From JAHBVL01 sp964461025 (GTDB lineage: Bacteria; Chloroflexota; Chloroflexia; Thermomicrobiales; UBA6265), in contig CAYWSE010000007.1 of assembly GCA_964461025.1 (NCBI GenBank), positions 1-64,000 on the forward strand: a DNA stretch of 64,000 bases. Direction: 5' to 3'. A program made the position numbers and the translations under genes. A model generated the notes under the pieces. The model saw only the letters and a program-made list of their open reading frames with translations, was not told the DNA's origin and ran no database searches. Below, piece by piece: positions 41,555-51,020 of the stretch (the first letter of the stretch is position 1; each line of letters starts with the position of its first letter).

Positions 41555-43189
41555 TCACCAGGCCAGGGCGTAGCCGTCGCGGCGGGGATCAGCGCCGGCC
41601 GCGAAGCTGCCCGTATCGGGGTCGATCATGATGCCCTGTCCTCCGCCAACGAGATGCGACCAATCACCCAGATGCTCCAGATTGTGTCCACGCTGAGCGA
41701 GACCGTCGAGCGTATCGGCGAGTACACGCGTTTCGATCTGCAGGGTCGTCCCATCGGTCGCTTTGATGCGCGGCGCTTCGATTGCCGCCTGGATCGAGTA
41801 CTCGTGATCGACCAGATTGCTGATCATTTGCGGTGTTGTCTGCAGAATGCCGAACGATCCCGGCGTGCCGATCACGCCAAAGAGCGTGTCGTCGCGCAAA
41901 ATCGCCGCAGGAGCCATGCACATCTCGATATTCCGGTTCGGTCCGATCACATTCGGGCTGGCGGGATCGAAGTCGAACCAATAGCCGAAGTTGTTCAACA
42001 TCAGTCCGGTTTCCCCAGCCATCACGCCACTGCCAAACCCGTCGCCCAGCGACTGCGTGACGGTCACAGCGTTGCCCTCTGAGTCAACGACGTCGAAATG
42101 CGTCGTGCATTCCTTCAGCGCGAACGCCGGATCAGCGGGTGGCACCGCATCGACCGGGCGAATACCGCGATAACGCTCACCTTCCACTCTCGCCGCTTGA
42201 TCCGGATCGATCATCGCCTGTCGTTCGGCGGTGTAGTCATCGGAAAGCATCGCAACGAGATCGAGGCATGGATTGGTCGTATAAGCGATGCGATCGGCCA
42301 CCGCCAGCTTGAACGCCTCCGCCAGGGTATGCAGATGCTCGGTAGAGCTATGCACCATATCGGCAATATCGAATCCCTGCAAAATGCCAAATGCCTGCAG
42401 GTATTGCCAGCCACTGCAGTTCGGCGGTGGACACGCAATCGTATAGCCGCGATAGGCTCGCGTCAGCGGCTCTTTCCATTGCGGCTGATAGCTGGACATG
42501 TCCTCGGCGTCGATCAGACCGCCTTGCGACTGAATCGACTCGACGATCTCAGCCGCCAGCTCACCCCGGTAGAACGATTCGAGCCCGCCTTTGACGACGC
42601 GCTCGAACGTTCTTGCCAGCTTCGGTTGCCGAATCACTTCCCCCGCTTTTGGCGCCCGTCCTTCCGGCATGAACACAGCCTTGGTCATGGCGGTCAGATT
42701 GCCGGCATTGAACATGGCGTCGTAGAACCAGGCGTTTTTGACCGTCAACGGCACACCGACAGTCGCGTACTCGATGGCCGGCGCGAAGATCGTCGACAAA
42801 TCGAGTTTTCCGTAGTCGCGATGAGCGGTGAGCCACCCGGCCGCTGCGGTAGGCACGAGTGGCGCCTTCGCTCCGTAGTTCTTTTCGGCTTCGGTCGCGA
42901 ATGCATCGAGCGAGGCGTTGCGCGAGCTCGGTCCGACATAGTCCAGCACGCGCAGCACGCGCTCTCTGGCCGTATAGACCATCATGTAGCCGCTGCCGCC
43001 GATACCTGACATGTAAGGCTCGGCGACATTCAGCGCGGCCGCTGTGGCCACCGCGGCATCGACAGCATTGCCTCCCGCCTGCAGCGTGCGCATGCCGGCA
43101 AGCGTGGCGAGTGGATGCGCCGACGCCACCGCGCCACGCGTGCCCATCGCCACCGGACGGTGCGCCAGCCCCTTGTTTGCCCAGGCCAT
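41555..43189 (-). CDS. Gamma-glutamyltransferase-family protein
   Basis: 544 residues of the Ntn-hydrolase gamma-glutamyltranspeptidase family. The nucleophile threonine at the expected self-cleavage point is in ECTTHFDVVDSEGNAV, which would give large and small subunits of about 340 and 200 residues. Conserved GGNAVDAAVATAAALNV and GIGGSG lie near the N-terminus. No signal peptide, unlike GGTs of the periplasm, so an intracellular role hydrolysing gamma-glutamyl or acyl amides is likely. ATG at 43189 chosen because an AGGGGGAAG motif lies just upstream. It heads a likely minus-strand operon running to 37361. Confidence 0.88.
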   Translation of the reverse strand: MAWANKGLAHRPVAMGTRGAVASAHPLATLAGMRTLQAGGNAVDAAVATAAALNVAEPYMSGIGGSGYMMVYTARERVLRVLDYVGPSSRNASLDAFATEAEKNYGAKAPLVPTAAAGWLTAHRDYGKLDLSTIFAPAIEYATVGVPLTVKNAWFYDAMFNAGNLTAMTKAVFMPEGRAPKAGEVIRQPKLARTFERVVKGGLESFYRGELAAEIVESIQSQGGLIDAEDMSSYQPQWKEPLTRAYRGYTIACPPPNCSGWQYLQAFGILQGFDIADMVHSSTEHLHTLAEAFKLAVADRIAYTTNPCLDLVAMLSDDYTAERQAMIDPDQAARVEGERYRGIRPVDAVPPADPAFALKECTTHFDVVDSEGNAVTVTQSLGDGFGSGVMAGETGLMLNNFGYWFDFDPASPNVIGPNRNIEMCMAPAAILRDDTLFGVIGTPGSFGILQTTPQMISNLVDHEYSIQAAIEAPRIKATDGTTLQIETRVLADTLDGLAQRGHNLEHLGDWSHLVGGGQGIMIDPDTGSFAAGADPRRDGYALAW

Positions 43190-43218
43190 CTGTTCTTCCC
43201 CCTGAACGAAAATATGAA

Positions 43219-43254
43219 ACAAGCTGGGCGATATTGTGTCACAGCCCAGCTTGT
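43219..43254 (-). terminator. Terminator-like hairpin after typA
   Basis: On the minus strand an 11-bp perfect stem (ACAAGCTGGGC ... GCCCAGCTTGT, 14-base loop) lies about 34 bases after the typA stop and is followed by T-rich sequence (TTCATATTTTCG). It fits an intrinsic terminator separating typA from the GGT operon. Confidence 0.7.
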
Positions 43255-43287
43255 CGTGTTGTCGATGTGGTTGCCGGCGGGCGCGGT

Positions 43288-45183
43288 CTACCGCGCCGCA
43301 GCCATTTGCGCCTTCTTGCGCTCCTTCGCCCGGTCGTCCTGCGAGAGCAATCGCTTACGCAACCGGAAGGCACTTGGCGTGATCTCCAGCAGCTCGTCGT
43401 CGGCCAGAAAGTCGAGCGCCTGCTCGAGACTGAGCACGACCGGCGGGGTCAGCTTGACGGCGATGTCGGATGTACTGGAGCGAATATTCGTCAGCTTCTT
43501 GGCCCGGCAGACGTTGACCACCAGATCGTCCTGGCGTGGCTGCTGCCCGACGATCATGCCCATGTAGACCTCGGCTTGCGGCTCGATGAAGGTCACGCCC
43601 CGCTCCTGGGCATTGGCAATGCCGTGGGCCAGTGCCACGCCCGTTTCGGAAGCGATCAACGCGCCTGTCCGGTTCGAGGCGATCGGTCCGAGCCAGGCTT
43701 CGAACCCTATCAATCGCGATGCCAGCACGCCATTGCCGCGCGTCGCAGTCAGAAACGCATTCCGCAAACCAATCAATCCACGAGTCGGAATCGCGAATTC
43801 CAGACGGATGCTGCCTCGACCATCGTTGACCATATCCAACATACGAGCCCGCCGGCCACCAACAAGCTCCGTAACGACACCCACGAACTCTTCCGTCGTG
43901 TCGATCACCAGATGCTCGACTGGTTCGTGAACCTCCCCATCGACGACGCGGGTGATCGCTTCCGGTCGCGACACCTGAAACTCGTAGCCCTCACGGCGCA
44001 TCGTTTCGATCAGAATGGAAAGATGCAGCTCGCCACGACCTGATACGGAAAAGACATCCGGTTGATCGGTCGCTTCCACCCGCAAAGAGAGATTCGTCTC
44101 GAGCTCGCGGAAAAGCCGCTCGCGCAGTTGGCGCGACGTTGAGAACTTGGCGTCGCGACCAGCGAACGGCGACGTATTGACGCCAAACGAGAGCTTCAGC
44201 GTCGGTTCTTCGATGTCGATGGCGTCGAGCGCGTGCGGGGCATCGGGATTGGCAAGCGTTGCTCCAATCCTCGCATCGGCGAAACCGGCGATGGCCACGA
44301 TGTCGCCGGCGACAACGCTCTCCGCGTCACGTCGTCGAAGACCATCAAAGGTCGACAGTGACGACACGCGCTGGCGCGCTTCCAGTCCGTCCGGCCCCAC
44401 CTGAATCATCACATCACCCAAGGCAATTTGCCCGCTGTGCACACGGCCAATGGCGATGCGACCAAGATGATTGTCGTAGTCGAGCGACGCGATCAGCAGG
44501 CGCGACGGGGCCGACCGGTCGGTCACCGGCGCCGGGATGTACTGCAGAATCGCATCGAGCAGCGGACGCAGATCGTCCTGCAATGCGTCGGGGGCGTCCC
44601 CAGCCACACCATCGCGGGCGATCGCATAGAGAACCGGGAAATCGAGCTGCTCGGCATCGGTCGCCAGGTCGAGAAAGAGGTCCTGGGTCATGGCCACTAC
44701 GTCGTCCGGTCGCGACGACGGCCGGTCGACCTTGTTGACGACGACGATCGGCTTCAAGCCGAGCGCCAGCGCACGCTGCAATACCGTTCTCGTTTGCGGC
44801 ATTGGCCCTTCGACAGCGTCGACAAGAAGCAGACAGCCGTCTGCCATGTTGAGAACGCGCTCGACCTCTCCCCCGAAATCGGCATGACCCGGCGTGTCGA
44901 TGATGTTGATCTTGACGTCTTTGTAGAAAATCGCCGTGTTCTTGGCCAGAATCGTGATGCCGCGTTCTCGTTCGAGATCGTTGCTGTCCATGATCAAATC
45001 ACCCACCGCATCAGGATCGCGGAAGACGTTCGATTGCTTGAGCAAGCCATCGACCAACGTCGTTTTGCCATGATCGACATGGGCGATGATGGCAACATTG
45101 CGCAGCGAATGATCGGGAGAGGCGCCCTCGGCGGCGACATGCCCGCTTCCGTTTGCAGAAGCAGGCGATAGGAACTCGGTCAT
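43288..45183 (-). CDS. typA: Translational GTPase TypA/BipA
   Basis: About 631 residues. G motifs are AHVDHGKTT (G1), the RGITI threonine switch, DTPGHADFGGEV (G3) and NKVDRPSSR (G4). The EF-G-like domains and the BipA C-terminal domain follow, giving the full family length. TypA binds ribosomes in a GTP-dependent way and helps assembly of the large subunit, especially under cold or stress. Start uncertain: the ATG at 45183 leaves about 28 residues before G1, while an ATG at 45243 adds 20 more; neither has a clear ribosome-binding site. Divergent from manC. Confidence 0.93.
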   Translation of the reverse strand: MTEFLSPASANGSGHVAAEGASPDHSLRNVAIIAHVDHGKTTLVDGLLKQSNVFRDPDAVGDLIMDSNDLERERGITILAKNTAIFYKDVKINIIDTPGHADFGGEVERVLNMADGCLLLVDAVEGPMPQTRTVLQRALALGLKPIVVVNKVDRPSSRPDDVVAMTQDLFLDLATDAEQLDFPVLYAIARDGVAGDAPDALQDDLRPLLDAILQYIPAPVTDRSAPSRLLIASLDYDNHLGRIAIGRVHSGQIALGDVMIQVGPDGLEARQRVSSLSTFDGLRRRDAESVVAGDIVAIAGFADARIGATLANPDAPHALDAIDIEEPTLKLSFGVNTSPFAGRDAKFSTSRQLRERLFRELETNLSLRVEATDQPDVFSVSGRGELHLSILIETMRREGYEFQVSRPEAITRVVDGEVHEPVEHLVIDTTEEFVGVVTELVGGRRARMLDMVNDGRGSIRLEFAIPTRGLIGLRNAFLTATRGNGVLASRLIGFEAWLGPIASNRTGALIASETGVALAHGIANAQERGVTFIEPQAEVYMGMIVGQQPRQDDLVVNVCRAKKLTNIRSSTSDIAVKLTPPVVLSLEQALDFLADDELLEITPSAFRLRKRLLSQDDRAKERKKAQMAAAR

Positions 45184-45450
45184 CGGGAAGGTATTCCTGG
45201 ACGTAGACTGGAAAGACAACGGTGTCGGGTCTTGTCCGGTCATTCGCCAGACAACCGGTCAATTGTGCACGGCGGCAGGCATTTTCGCCAGTTTTCAAGC
45301 TAGCCGCCACGGCGGTAACATCGAATGGCTCGCCTCATCAGACGTGATGCCTCTCCCAAACCGATCGCGAGGTTGAGAGTTGCCGCCTGGGCATGCACTA
45401 TTCGGTTCGGGTGACCTCTAAGTGCCAGGTCTGGGGGTTTGAACGCAAAT

Positions 45451-46545
45451 ATGACGCACAGTGCAGAACCGCAGTTCTGGTCGGTGATCCCGGCCGGTGG
45501 CTCAGGCAGCCGGCTCTGGCCGCTGAGTCGCGCCAACCGGCCAAAATACCTGTTGCCACTGCTGGGGGAGATGTCCCTCCTGCAACAGACATACGATCGA
45601 CTGCTGCCGCTCTCTCCACCCGAGCGAATTCTCGTGGTGGCCGGCGCTGCACATGCGATGGAAATCGCCCGGCAGCTTCCCGATCTCCCACCCGAAAACA
45701 TCATCATCGAACCCTCACCAAAAGGAACCGGCCCAGCGATCGGCCTCGCCGCCCGGCTGGTTGCCGAGCGCGATCCCGCCGCGATCATGGGCAGTTTTGC
45801 CGCCGACCATGTTGTCAGAGATAGCGACGCCTTTCTGGCCGCGATTCGTTCTGCGATTGCCGTTGCGCGGGAAGAATGGCTCACCACAATTGGCATCGAA
45901 CCGATCCGACCGGAAATCGGCTACGGATATGTCGAGCGAACCGACACTTCGATCGGCGACGATGACCCCGTTGCAGCCTGGATCGCGGCTGGATTCACTG
46001 AAAAGCCTGATTACGAACGAGCCGTCGAATTTGTCGCTTCCGGTCGCTTTCTCTGGAACGCCAGCATGTTCATCTGGCGGGTTGACACCTTTCTGGCTGA
46101 ACTGGAACGCTGTTTGCCGCAGGTGCGCAGGCGTATCGAGCGGATCGTTGATGTGTGGGATACCGAAGACGCCGAATCGGTTGTGCCCGCGGAGTGGGGC
46201 AAGCTGAAAAGCGTGACTATCGATGACGGCGTCATGGAGCAAAGCGAACGCATAGCCGTCGTGCCGGCGGAAATCGGATGGTCCGATGTGGGAGACTGGC
46301 ACGGTCTCGGAGAACTCGTGCAGCACGGTGAGGACGACAACGCCTTTCGCGGTGACGTTCTGCAGCATGGTTCGACCGATACGCTTGTCTGGTCGACGTC
46401 AAACCGCCTGGTCGCTCTCGTCGGCGTCGACGACCTTGCGGTTATCGATACGCCAGACGCACTGCTGATTGTCAACCGGTACCGGGCGCAGGAAGTCCGA
46501 GCGATCGTCGACAAACTTCGCGACGGGTATCCGGAACTGATCTGA
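45451..46545 (+). CDS. manC: Mannose-1-phosphate guanylyltransferase
   Basis: 364 residues of the nucleotidyltransferase type. The signature is VIPAGGSGSRLWPLSR near residue 15, the metal-binding FAADHVV lies near 116, and FTEKPD marks the sugar-phosphate lysine. It makes GDP-mannose from mannose-1-phosphate and GTP for glycans or compatible solutes. Only the nucleotidyltransferase domain is present, without a C-terminal PMI domain; manA is a separate gene at 56553. ATG 45451 preferred; a TTG four codons earlier lies too near its GGGGG motif. The stop shares a base with the next ATG (TGATG). Confidence 0.88.
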   Translation: MTHSAEPQFWSVIPAGGSGSRLWPLSRANRPKYLLPLLGEMSLLQQTYDRLLPLSPPERILVVAGAAHAMEIARQLPDLPPENIIIEPSPKGTGPAIGLAARLVAERDPAAIMGSFAADHVVRDSDAFLAAIRSAIAVAREEWLTTIGIEPIRPEIGYGYVERTDTSIGDDDPVAAWIAAGFTEKPDYERAVEFVASGRFLWNASMFIWRVDTFLAELERCLPQVRRRIERIVDVWDTEDAESVVPAEWGKLKSVTIDDGVMEQSERIAVVPAEIGWSDVGDWHGLGELVQHGEDDNAFRGDVLQHGSTDTLVWSTSNRLVALVGVDDLAVIDTPDALLIVNRYRAQEVRAIVDKLRDGYPELI

Positions 46546-49070
46546 TGCAAAAAGAGAAATCCGCAATGGTCGAGGAACGGAAGAGTTCGGATCATGAAGA
46601 CTTTCCGGTTGGGCTCGCCGAGATTCGAGCTGCTCAGCGGTTGCTTGGTGGATCGGCCGGCGATCTGCCCGCCGGGCCCGTCGCCATTCGCACACCGCTC
46701 GTCTTCAGTGAGCCGCTGACCCATCAGCTTGGCTGCCGGGTCTGGTTGAAGCTGGAGAACCTGCAAAGAACCGGCTCGTACAAGGTTCGGGGCGCTTTCA
46801 ACAACATTGCGAATCTCTCGCCTGAAACTCGGTCCAGAGGCCTGATTACCGCGTCGGCTGGTAATCACGCTCAAGGCGTCGCCGCAGCGGCGGCGGCATT
46901 CGGCGTTGCCGATAAGACCACCATCTTTGTGCCCGTTGGCACGCCAAAGGTCAAACAGGACAACACCCGCGGTTTCGGCGTCGAAGTTCGCGAAACAGGC
47001 GACACGTTCGATCAGGCGCGCGAAGCAGCCTATCTGGAAGCCGCGCAATCAGAACGTGCATTCATCGAACCCTTCGACGACTGGAACACGATCGCCGGTC
47101 AGGGCACAATCGGATTGGAGATCGCCGAGGACCTGCCGAGTTGCAGAGCCATCATTTCGCCAGTCGGCGGCGGTGGACTGATCTCTGGCATCGCCCTTGC
47201 CATCCGGGAACTTCTGCCCGACGTGACGATTGCCGGCGCTCAGGCAGCTGGCAGTGCAGCGATGCAACTCTCACTCGAGACCGGCGAACCGACCGCACTA
47301 CCTGCCCCGCCGGCGACCCAGATTGCGGACGGCATCAAGGTCCGCAAACCGGGCGAACGGCCGTTTGCCGTCGTTCGATCGTTACTCGGTCGCGACGCGA
47401 TCGTACCGGTGCCCGACATCGAAACGGTCGCCGCCGCTGCCGACCTGATGGTCTACGCCAAGCTCATCGCCGAAGGCGCCGGCGCCATCAGTCTTGCCGC
47501 TCTGCGCGAGATTCAGATGCGCCGTGCACCGTCGCACAACCCGTTTGGACCAGACGACGATGTAGTGGTCATTGTCAGTGGCGGGAATATAGATCCCAGT
47601 TTCTCCTGGCGCATTCTTTACGAACAGACTGTCCCCAATCTGATCACACTGCGAGTGGCGATGCCCGATCGGCCAGGCGAGCTGCTGAGGATGCTTCTGC
47701 CGATCGCCAGGCAAAACGTCAACATCATCGACGTCGATGTGAACCGTCTCGACTCACGACCACGCATCGGAGAGCGCATCGTCGAAGTTTGCGTGGCGAT
47801 CGCGCACCAGGCTCAGGCAGATCAGCTCATCGCCTCACTCAATGAATCCGGCTACAGGGTGCTCGTCAGCCGGTGGCATGATCCGAAGTCCCAGACGGCT
47901 GGATACACGGTTCCGTCCGCCTACGCTGAAGTGCGGACCACCATCGAGCGGGCTATTCAGCCGGCTACGCAGACTGTGACTCCCGCCGCATCGGCTCCCT
48001 TCGTCGACCTCAGTATCGAGCACTTTCAACTGACCGACGCCCAGGGCCGGAGTCGCCCGGGGAACACCTTCTTGCCAGGTGAAGCGGTGTATGTTGGATT
48101 CAATCTGCGCAATGCGGGCCGGCACGGCGCACCAGCAGGTTTGAGGACCGGAGTCTACGCCAACGCCTCATCCGGAGGGATACCCGATCTGCGGATCGCT
48201 CCCGATTTGGCAATTCGGCACGGACCATTTACTCCCAGGCGAGCGCCATACCTCTATGGTTCATGGCCGGGAGGCCCCAAGAGCTCCCGATTTGCCGACC
48301 GGAAGACGTTCATCGCACAAGACGAACCTGGAACATACCTGGCCCTCGCGTGTGTGGATCTCGATGGCGTGCTGGGTCCGGCGAACAACCGGCGGATGGC
48401 GAGCGTCGAGTATCAGATCGTCCAGGATCTGCCCACCGCTGAGGATCCAACCTACGAGGATGATCTTGGCGCAGCGTCGCTAGTTGTGAACAAGAAGCGC
48501 CCACTTCCCCGCGATTACGTGCCCTCCGCACTTCGCCTGCCGAACGTGCCTCGCGACGACAACCATGAAGTCCGTCCCGAGGTAGCGACGGCGGTGGAAG
48601 GTCTTTTTGCGGCGGCATTGCAGAAGGGCATCCGCCTTCGGCTTCTTTCCGGCTATCGATCGTGGGCGCGGCAGAAAACGCTGCATGAGGAGATGGCGGG
48701 TTCATCTGGATTGACTAGAGCGTTGCGTCTCGTGGCCCGGCCGGGTTACAGCGAGCACCAATCCGGACTGGCGATCGATCTTGGTGATTCCGACAATACC
48801 GGCCTTGATTTTCACAACACTTTTGCCGATTCGCCCGCTGGTAAGTGGCTCGCCGCGAACGCCGCAGATTTTGGGTTCCACGTGCGCTATCCACGGGATC
48901 GCGAAGCAATCACCGGATTCGCCTGGGAGTCGTGGCACTTCCGCTTTGTCGGAAGGACGCTGGCCAGGGAGCTGCAATCGACCGGAGTTACGCTCGAGGA
49001 GTACTTTGGAGTCGAAGGTGGCGATTACTTCGATAAGCCCGCCGAGCCAGGGATCTTTGCTGATGAGTGA
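46545..49070 (+). CDS. ilvA: Threonine dehydratase-ACT-Ig-like-M15 (VanY-type) peptidase fusion
   Basis: 841 residues, one uninterrupted frame. Residues 25-350 are a PLP threonine dehydratase: K80 in GSYKVRG, SAGNHAQG at 105-111, VGGGGL at 207-212. Residues about 366-445 are an ACT domain. Residues about 488-625 look like an Ig-like/CARDB-type beta domain. Residues about 640-805 form a D-Ala-D-Ala carboxypeptidase (M15/VanY-like) domain: SGYRSW, SEHQSGLAIDL with H738 and D745, and WESWHF with E795 and H798. No signal peptide or membrane span separates them, so a wall peptidase module is tied to a cytoplasmic metabolic enzyme. ATG overlaps the manC stop. The fusion is unusual; assembly error cannot be excluded. 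Confidence 0.82.
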   Translation: MQKEKSAMVEERKSSDHEDFPVGLAEIRAAQRLLGGSAGDLPAGPVAIRTPLVFSEPLTHQLGCRVWLKLENLQRTGSYKVRGAFNNIANLSPETRSRGLITASAGNHAQGVAAAAAAFGVADKTTIFVPVGTPKVKQDNTRGFGVEVRETGDTFDQAREAAYLEAAQSERAFIEPFDDWNTIAGQGTIGLEIAEDLPSCRAIISPVGGGGLISGIALAIRELLPDVTIAGAQAAGSAAMQLSLETGEPTALPAPPATQIADGIKVRKPGERPFAVVRSLLGRDAIVPVPDIETVAAAADLMVYAKLIAEGAGAISLAALREIQMRRAPSHNPFGPDDDVVVIVSGGNIDPSFSWRILYEQTVPNLITLRVAMPDRPGELLRMLLPIARQNVNIIDVDVNRLDSRPRIGERIVEVCVAIAHQAQADQLIASLNESGYRVLVSRWHDPKSQTAGYTVPSAYAEVRTTIERAIQPATQTVTPAASAPFVDLSIEHFQLTDAQGRSRPGNTFLPGEAVYVGFNLRNAGRHGAPAGLRTGVYANASSGGIPDLRIAPDLAIRHGPFTPRRAPYLYGSWPGGPKSSRFADRKTFIAQDEPGTYLALACVDLDGVLGPANNRRMASVEYQIVQDLPTAEDPTYEDDLGAASLVVNKKRPLPRDYVPSALRLPNVPRDDNHEVRPEVATAVEGLFAAALQKGIRLRLLSGYRSWARQKTLHEEMAGSSGLTRALRLVARPGYSEHQSGLAIDLGDSDNTGLDFHNTFADSPAGKWLAANAADFGFHVRYPRDREAITGFAWESWHFRFVGRTLARELQSTGVTLEEYFGVEGGDYFDKPAEPGIFADE

Positions 49071-49266
49071 CGCCGCAGATCGCAAGCCAGAACACTCGCC
49101 CGACGACCCGTTGGCCGAACCATTCGCGCTGCGTGATGTTTCGGAACGACTACCCAACGAGTCACTCCGCTCGGAGCTCGAAAAAATGTCAGAGGACGAA
49201 CGGGAAGCCTACCTTCAGCACCTCGAGGAACTCTCGCGCCAATACCTCGGGCCGGGTGGTCCCTGA
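49063..49266 (+). CDS. Small acidic protein of unknown function, 67 residues
   Basis: Starts at an ATG inside the 3' end of the fusion gene (overlap of eight bases) and ends one base before the convergent Ldh-family gene. The product is acidic and likely helical: SLRSELEKMSEDEREAY and LQHLEELSRQYLG form an amphipathic pattern that could be a coiled coil or partner-binding tail. Not recognised as a known family. The tight overlap suggests translational coupling to the fusion gene. Confidence 0.6.
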   Translation: MSDAADRKPEHSPDDPLAEPFALRDVSERLPNESLRSELEKMSEDEREAYLQHLEELSRQYLGPGGP

Positions 49267-50292
49267 TCAGGTCCAGGCGACATTCCACTCTCGCGCCGCT
49301 TCCATCAGGCTTTCCCAAATCGGACCGGCCACATCGATGCCGTCGTGCTCGCGACGAGCCCGCTCGATGACTTCCGGTTCTCCGGGCAGCAGGACCACCT
49401 CGAAACCTTCAGCAGGGGCCGCGTTGTGCACGTCCTCGACCTGTGCCTCAACCGCGCCGAGGAAGTCTTCCAGCGGCGCAAGGCGAGAGACATCGATCGC
49501 GATGATGACCGGTCCATTTGAACCTCGATGAGCGGAGAGCCGCTCCGGAACCATCCCGGCCAACCCACGTCCCATCAACTGGGCGAACAGGGAAACGCCG
49601 GACCCTTTGTGAGCACCGAATGCGACAAGCGCGCCGCCGTCGTAGAAATCGTTCGGATCGATGGATGGTAGCCCGTCGATGTTCACGACGGCGCCCGGCG
49701 GCGCGGGTAACCCCTTGACCCGAGCGACCCGCAATTTTCCTTCCGCGATGAACGCGGTCGCCACATCGAGCGTCACCGGAGGCTGATCGTTGGCACGAGG
49801 CACCGACCAGGCGAACGGGTTGGTTCCCATCACGCGGCTTCGTCCGCCATACGGAGCCACGGCTGGTCCGGCGTTCGCCATCGCCATACCGACCATCTGT
49901 CTGGAGGCGACGAACTCGACGTAGGGCGCCACACGACCGATGTGATAGCAGCGCTCGACCGTGCCAAGACCGATGCCGAATTCCGTCGCGCCGCGGATCG
50001 CCTCCTCTGTCGCGAGCTGCATCGCGGTTTGCCCCCAACCCCAATGTCCGTCGACCAGCGTCATGGCGCCGGTTGTCTTTGTCACGGTCGCTCTGGCCGC
50101 CGGGTCGAGCGCGCCCGATTGAACCTGCTCCAGATAGGCCAACATCCGGATGACGCCGTGAGAGTCATGTCCGGCGAGATTGGCATCGACAAGCGCATTG
50201 CCGACGAAGCTGGCGATGTCCTCCGGCGTACCGGCGGCCTCCAGCAAGGCGCGCATCAGTTCGCGGAGCTCGTCGGGGCGTCGAAGTGCCAT
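49267..50292 (-). CDS. Ldh_2/malate-sulfolactate dehydrogenase family oxidoreductase
   Basis: 341 residues of the NAD(P)-dependent malate/L-sulfolactate/ureidoglycolate dehydrogenase family, which has a non-Rossmann fold. The catalytic-region GHDSHGVIRM lies near 41-50, TLVDGHWGWGQ near 78, GTNPFAWSVP near 165 and FGAHKGSGVS near 240. It reduces 2-keto acids or oxidises 2-hydroxy acids. The exact acid cannot be told from sequence. It stands alone between a convergent small gene and a divergent cupin gene. Confidence 0.87.
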   Translation of the reverse strand: MALRRPDELRELMRALLEAAGTPEDIASFVGNALVDANLAGHDSHGVIRMLAYLEQVQSGALDPAARATVTKTTGAMTLVDGHWGWGQTAMQLATEEAIRGATEFGIGLGTVERCYHIGRVAPYVEFVASRQMVGMAMANAGPAVAPYGGRSRVMGTNPFAWSVPRANDQPPVTLDVATAFIAEGKLRVARVKGLPAPPGAVVNIDGLPSIDPNDFYDGGALVAFGAHKGSGVSLFAQLMGRGLAGMVPERLSAHRGSNGPVIIAIDVSRLAPLEDFLGAVEAQVEDVHNAAPAEGFEVVLLPGEPEVIERARREHDGIDVAGPIWESLMEAAREWNVAWT

Positions 50293-50405
50293 TGATCCCT
50301 CGCTTGCGTTACGCTCTGACTTGTTCTCAGAGCAATTGAGACCATCGTCGCGGCATTATCCGCGATTCGCTGTCGGTCTCGAAGAGCCGGGAAAGGAAAC
50401 CATCC

Positions 50406-50765
50406 ATGAAGCACTATCGACCAGACGAGATCGAGGCAATTCCCGACAGATCACCGATATTCATCGGCGTAGTCTCTCGCCAGTCGCTCGTCACGGACGA
50501 CAACCCGGATCGCCTGCGCGCCAACATCGTCACATTTCATCAGGGCGCACGCAATAAGCTCCATCACCACGGCGCCGACCAGCTGCTGGTTGTCACGGCT
50601 GGACAGGGAATTGTCGCGACGGAGCATGAGTCGGTCGAGGTCTCAGCGGGGGATGTCATCCACATTCCGGCAGGTGAACGCCATTGGCATGGCGCGCAAC
50701 CGGGTCACGATTTTGCCCACATCTCGATCCTCACACCAGGAGAGATGGTGATCGACGAGGAATGA
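50406..50765 (+). CDS. Small cupin-domain protein
   Basis: 119 residues forming one cupin barrel. Cupin motif 1 is HQGARNKLHHHGADQLLVVTAG and motif 2 GDVIHIPAGERHWHG, giving the usual histidine metal ligands (two or three His and a Gln). Small cupins act as isomerases, dioxygenases or sugar/acid sensors. The gene is divergent from the Ldh-family gene, and a shared promoter region of about 110 bases lies between them. Function unknown. Confidence 0.83.
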   Translation: MKHYRPDEIEAIPDRSPIFIGVVSRQSLVTDDNPDRLRANIVTFHQGARNKLHHHGADQLLVVTAGQGIVATEHESVEVSAGDVIHIPAGERHWHGAQPGHDFAHISILTPGEMVIDEE

Positions 50766-50768
50766 CAG

Positions 50769-50984
50769 TTAACCCTCGAAGCCGCGCACGACGCCTTGCA
50801 GGAGCTGCCCCGACTCGGCCATGACAAAACGCAATCCGTCGAGATGCACGAGCACTTCCAGCAGATCCTGTCCCTGAAAGTGCTCGACTCCGTCCGCCAG
50901 CTCGCAGCATTCAAGTAGTGCGCTGACGAGATTCTCACGCGCTTGTGCCGCTCGTGCCGCTGTTTGTCTCTTGTATTCGTCCAC
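50769..50984 (-). CDS. Small hypothetical protein, 71 residues
   Basis: GTG start with AGAGG six bases upstream. The product is probably helical (KRQTAARAAQARENLVSALL, then a leucine-rich VEHFQGQDLLEVLVHLDGL). No family recognised. It lies 36 bases after the amidase stop on the same strand, so it is likely the last gene of the amidase operon. Its stop faces the cupin gene. Confidence 0.55.
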   Translation of the reverse strand: MDEYKRQTAARAAQARENLVSALLECCELADGVEHFQGQDLLEVLVHLDGLRFVMAESGQLLQGVVRGFEG

Positions 50985-51020
50985 GATCTGCCTCTTGCTG
51001 TTGTTGCCGTCAGGTTTGAT

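Noticed and set aside
45360..45405. Promoter for manC (TTGAGA with CACTAT)
   Set aside because: The -10 box matches only three of six consensus positions; too weak to list.
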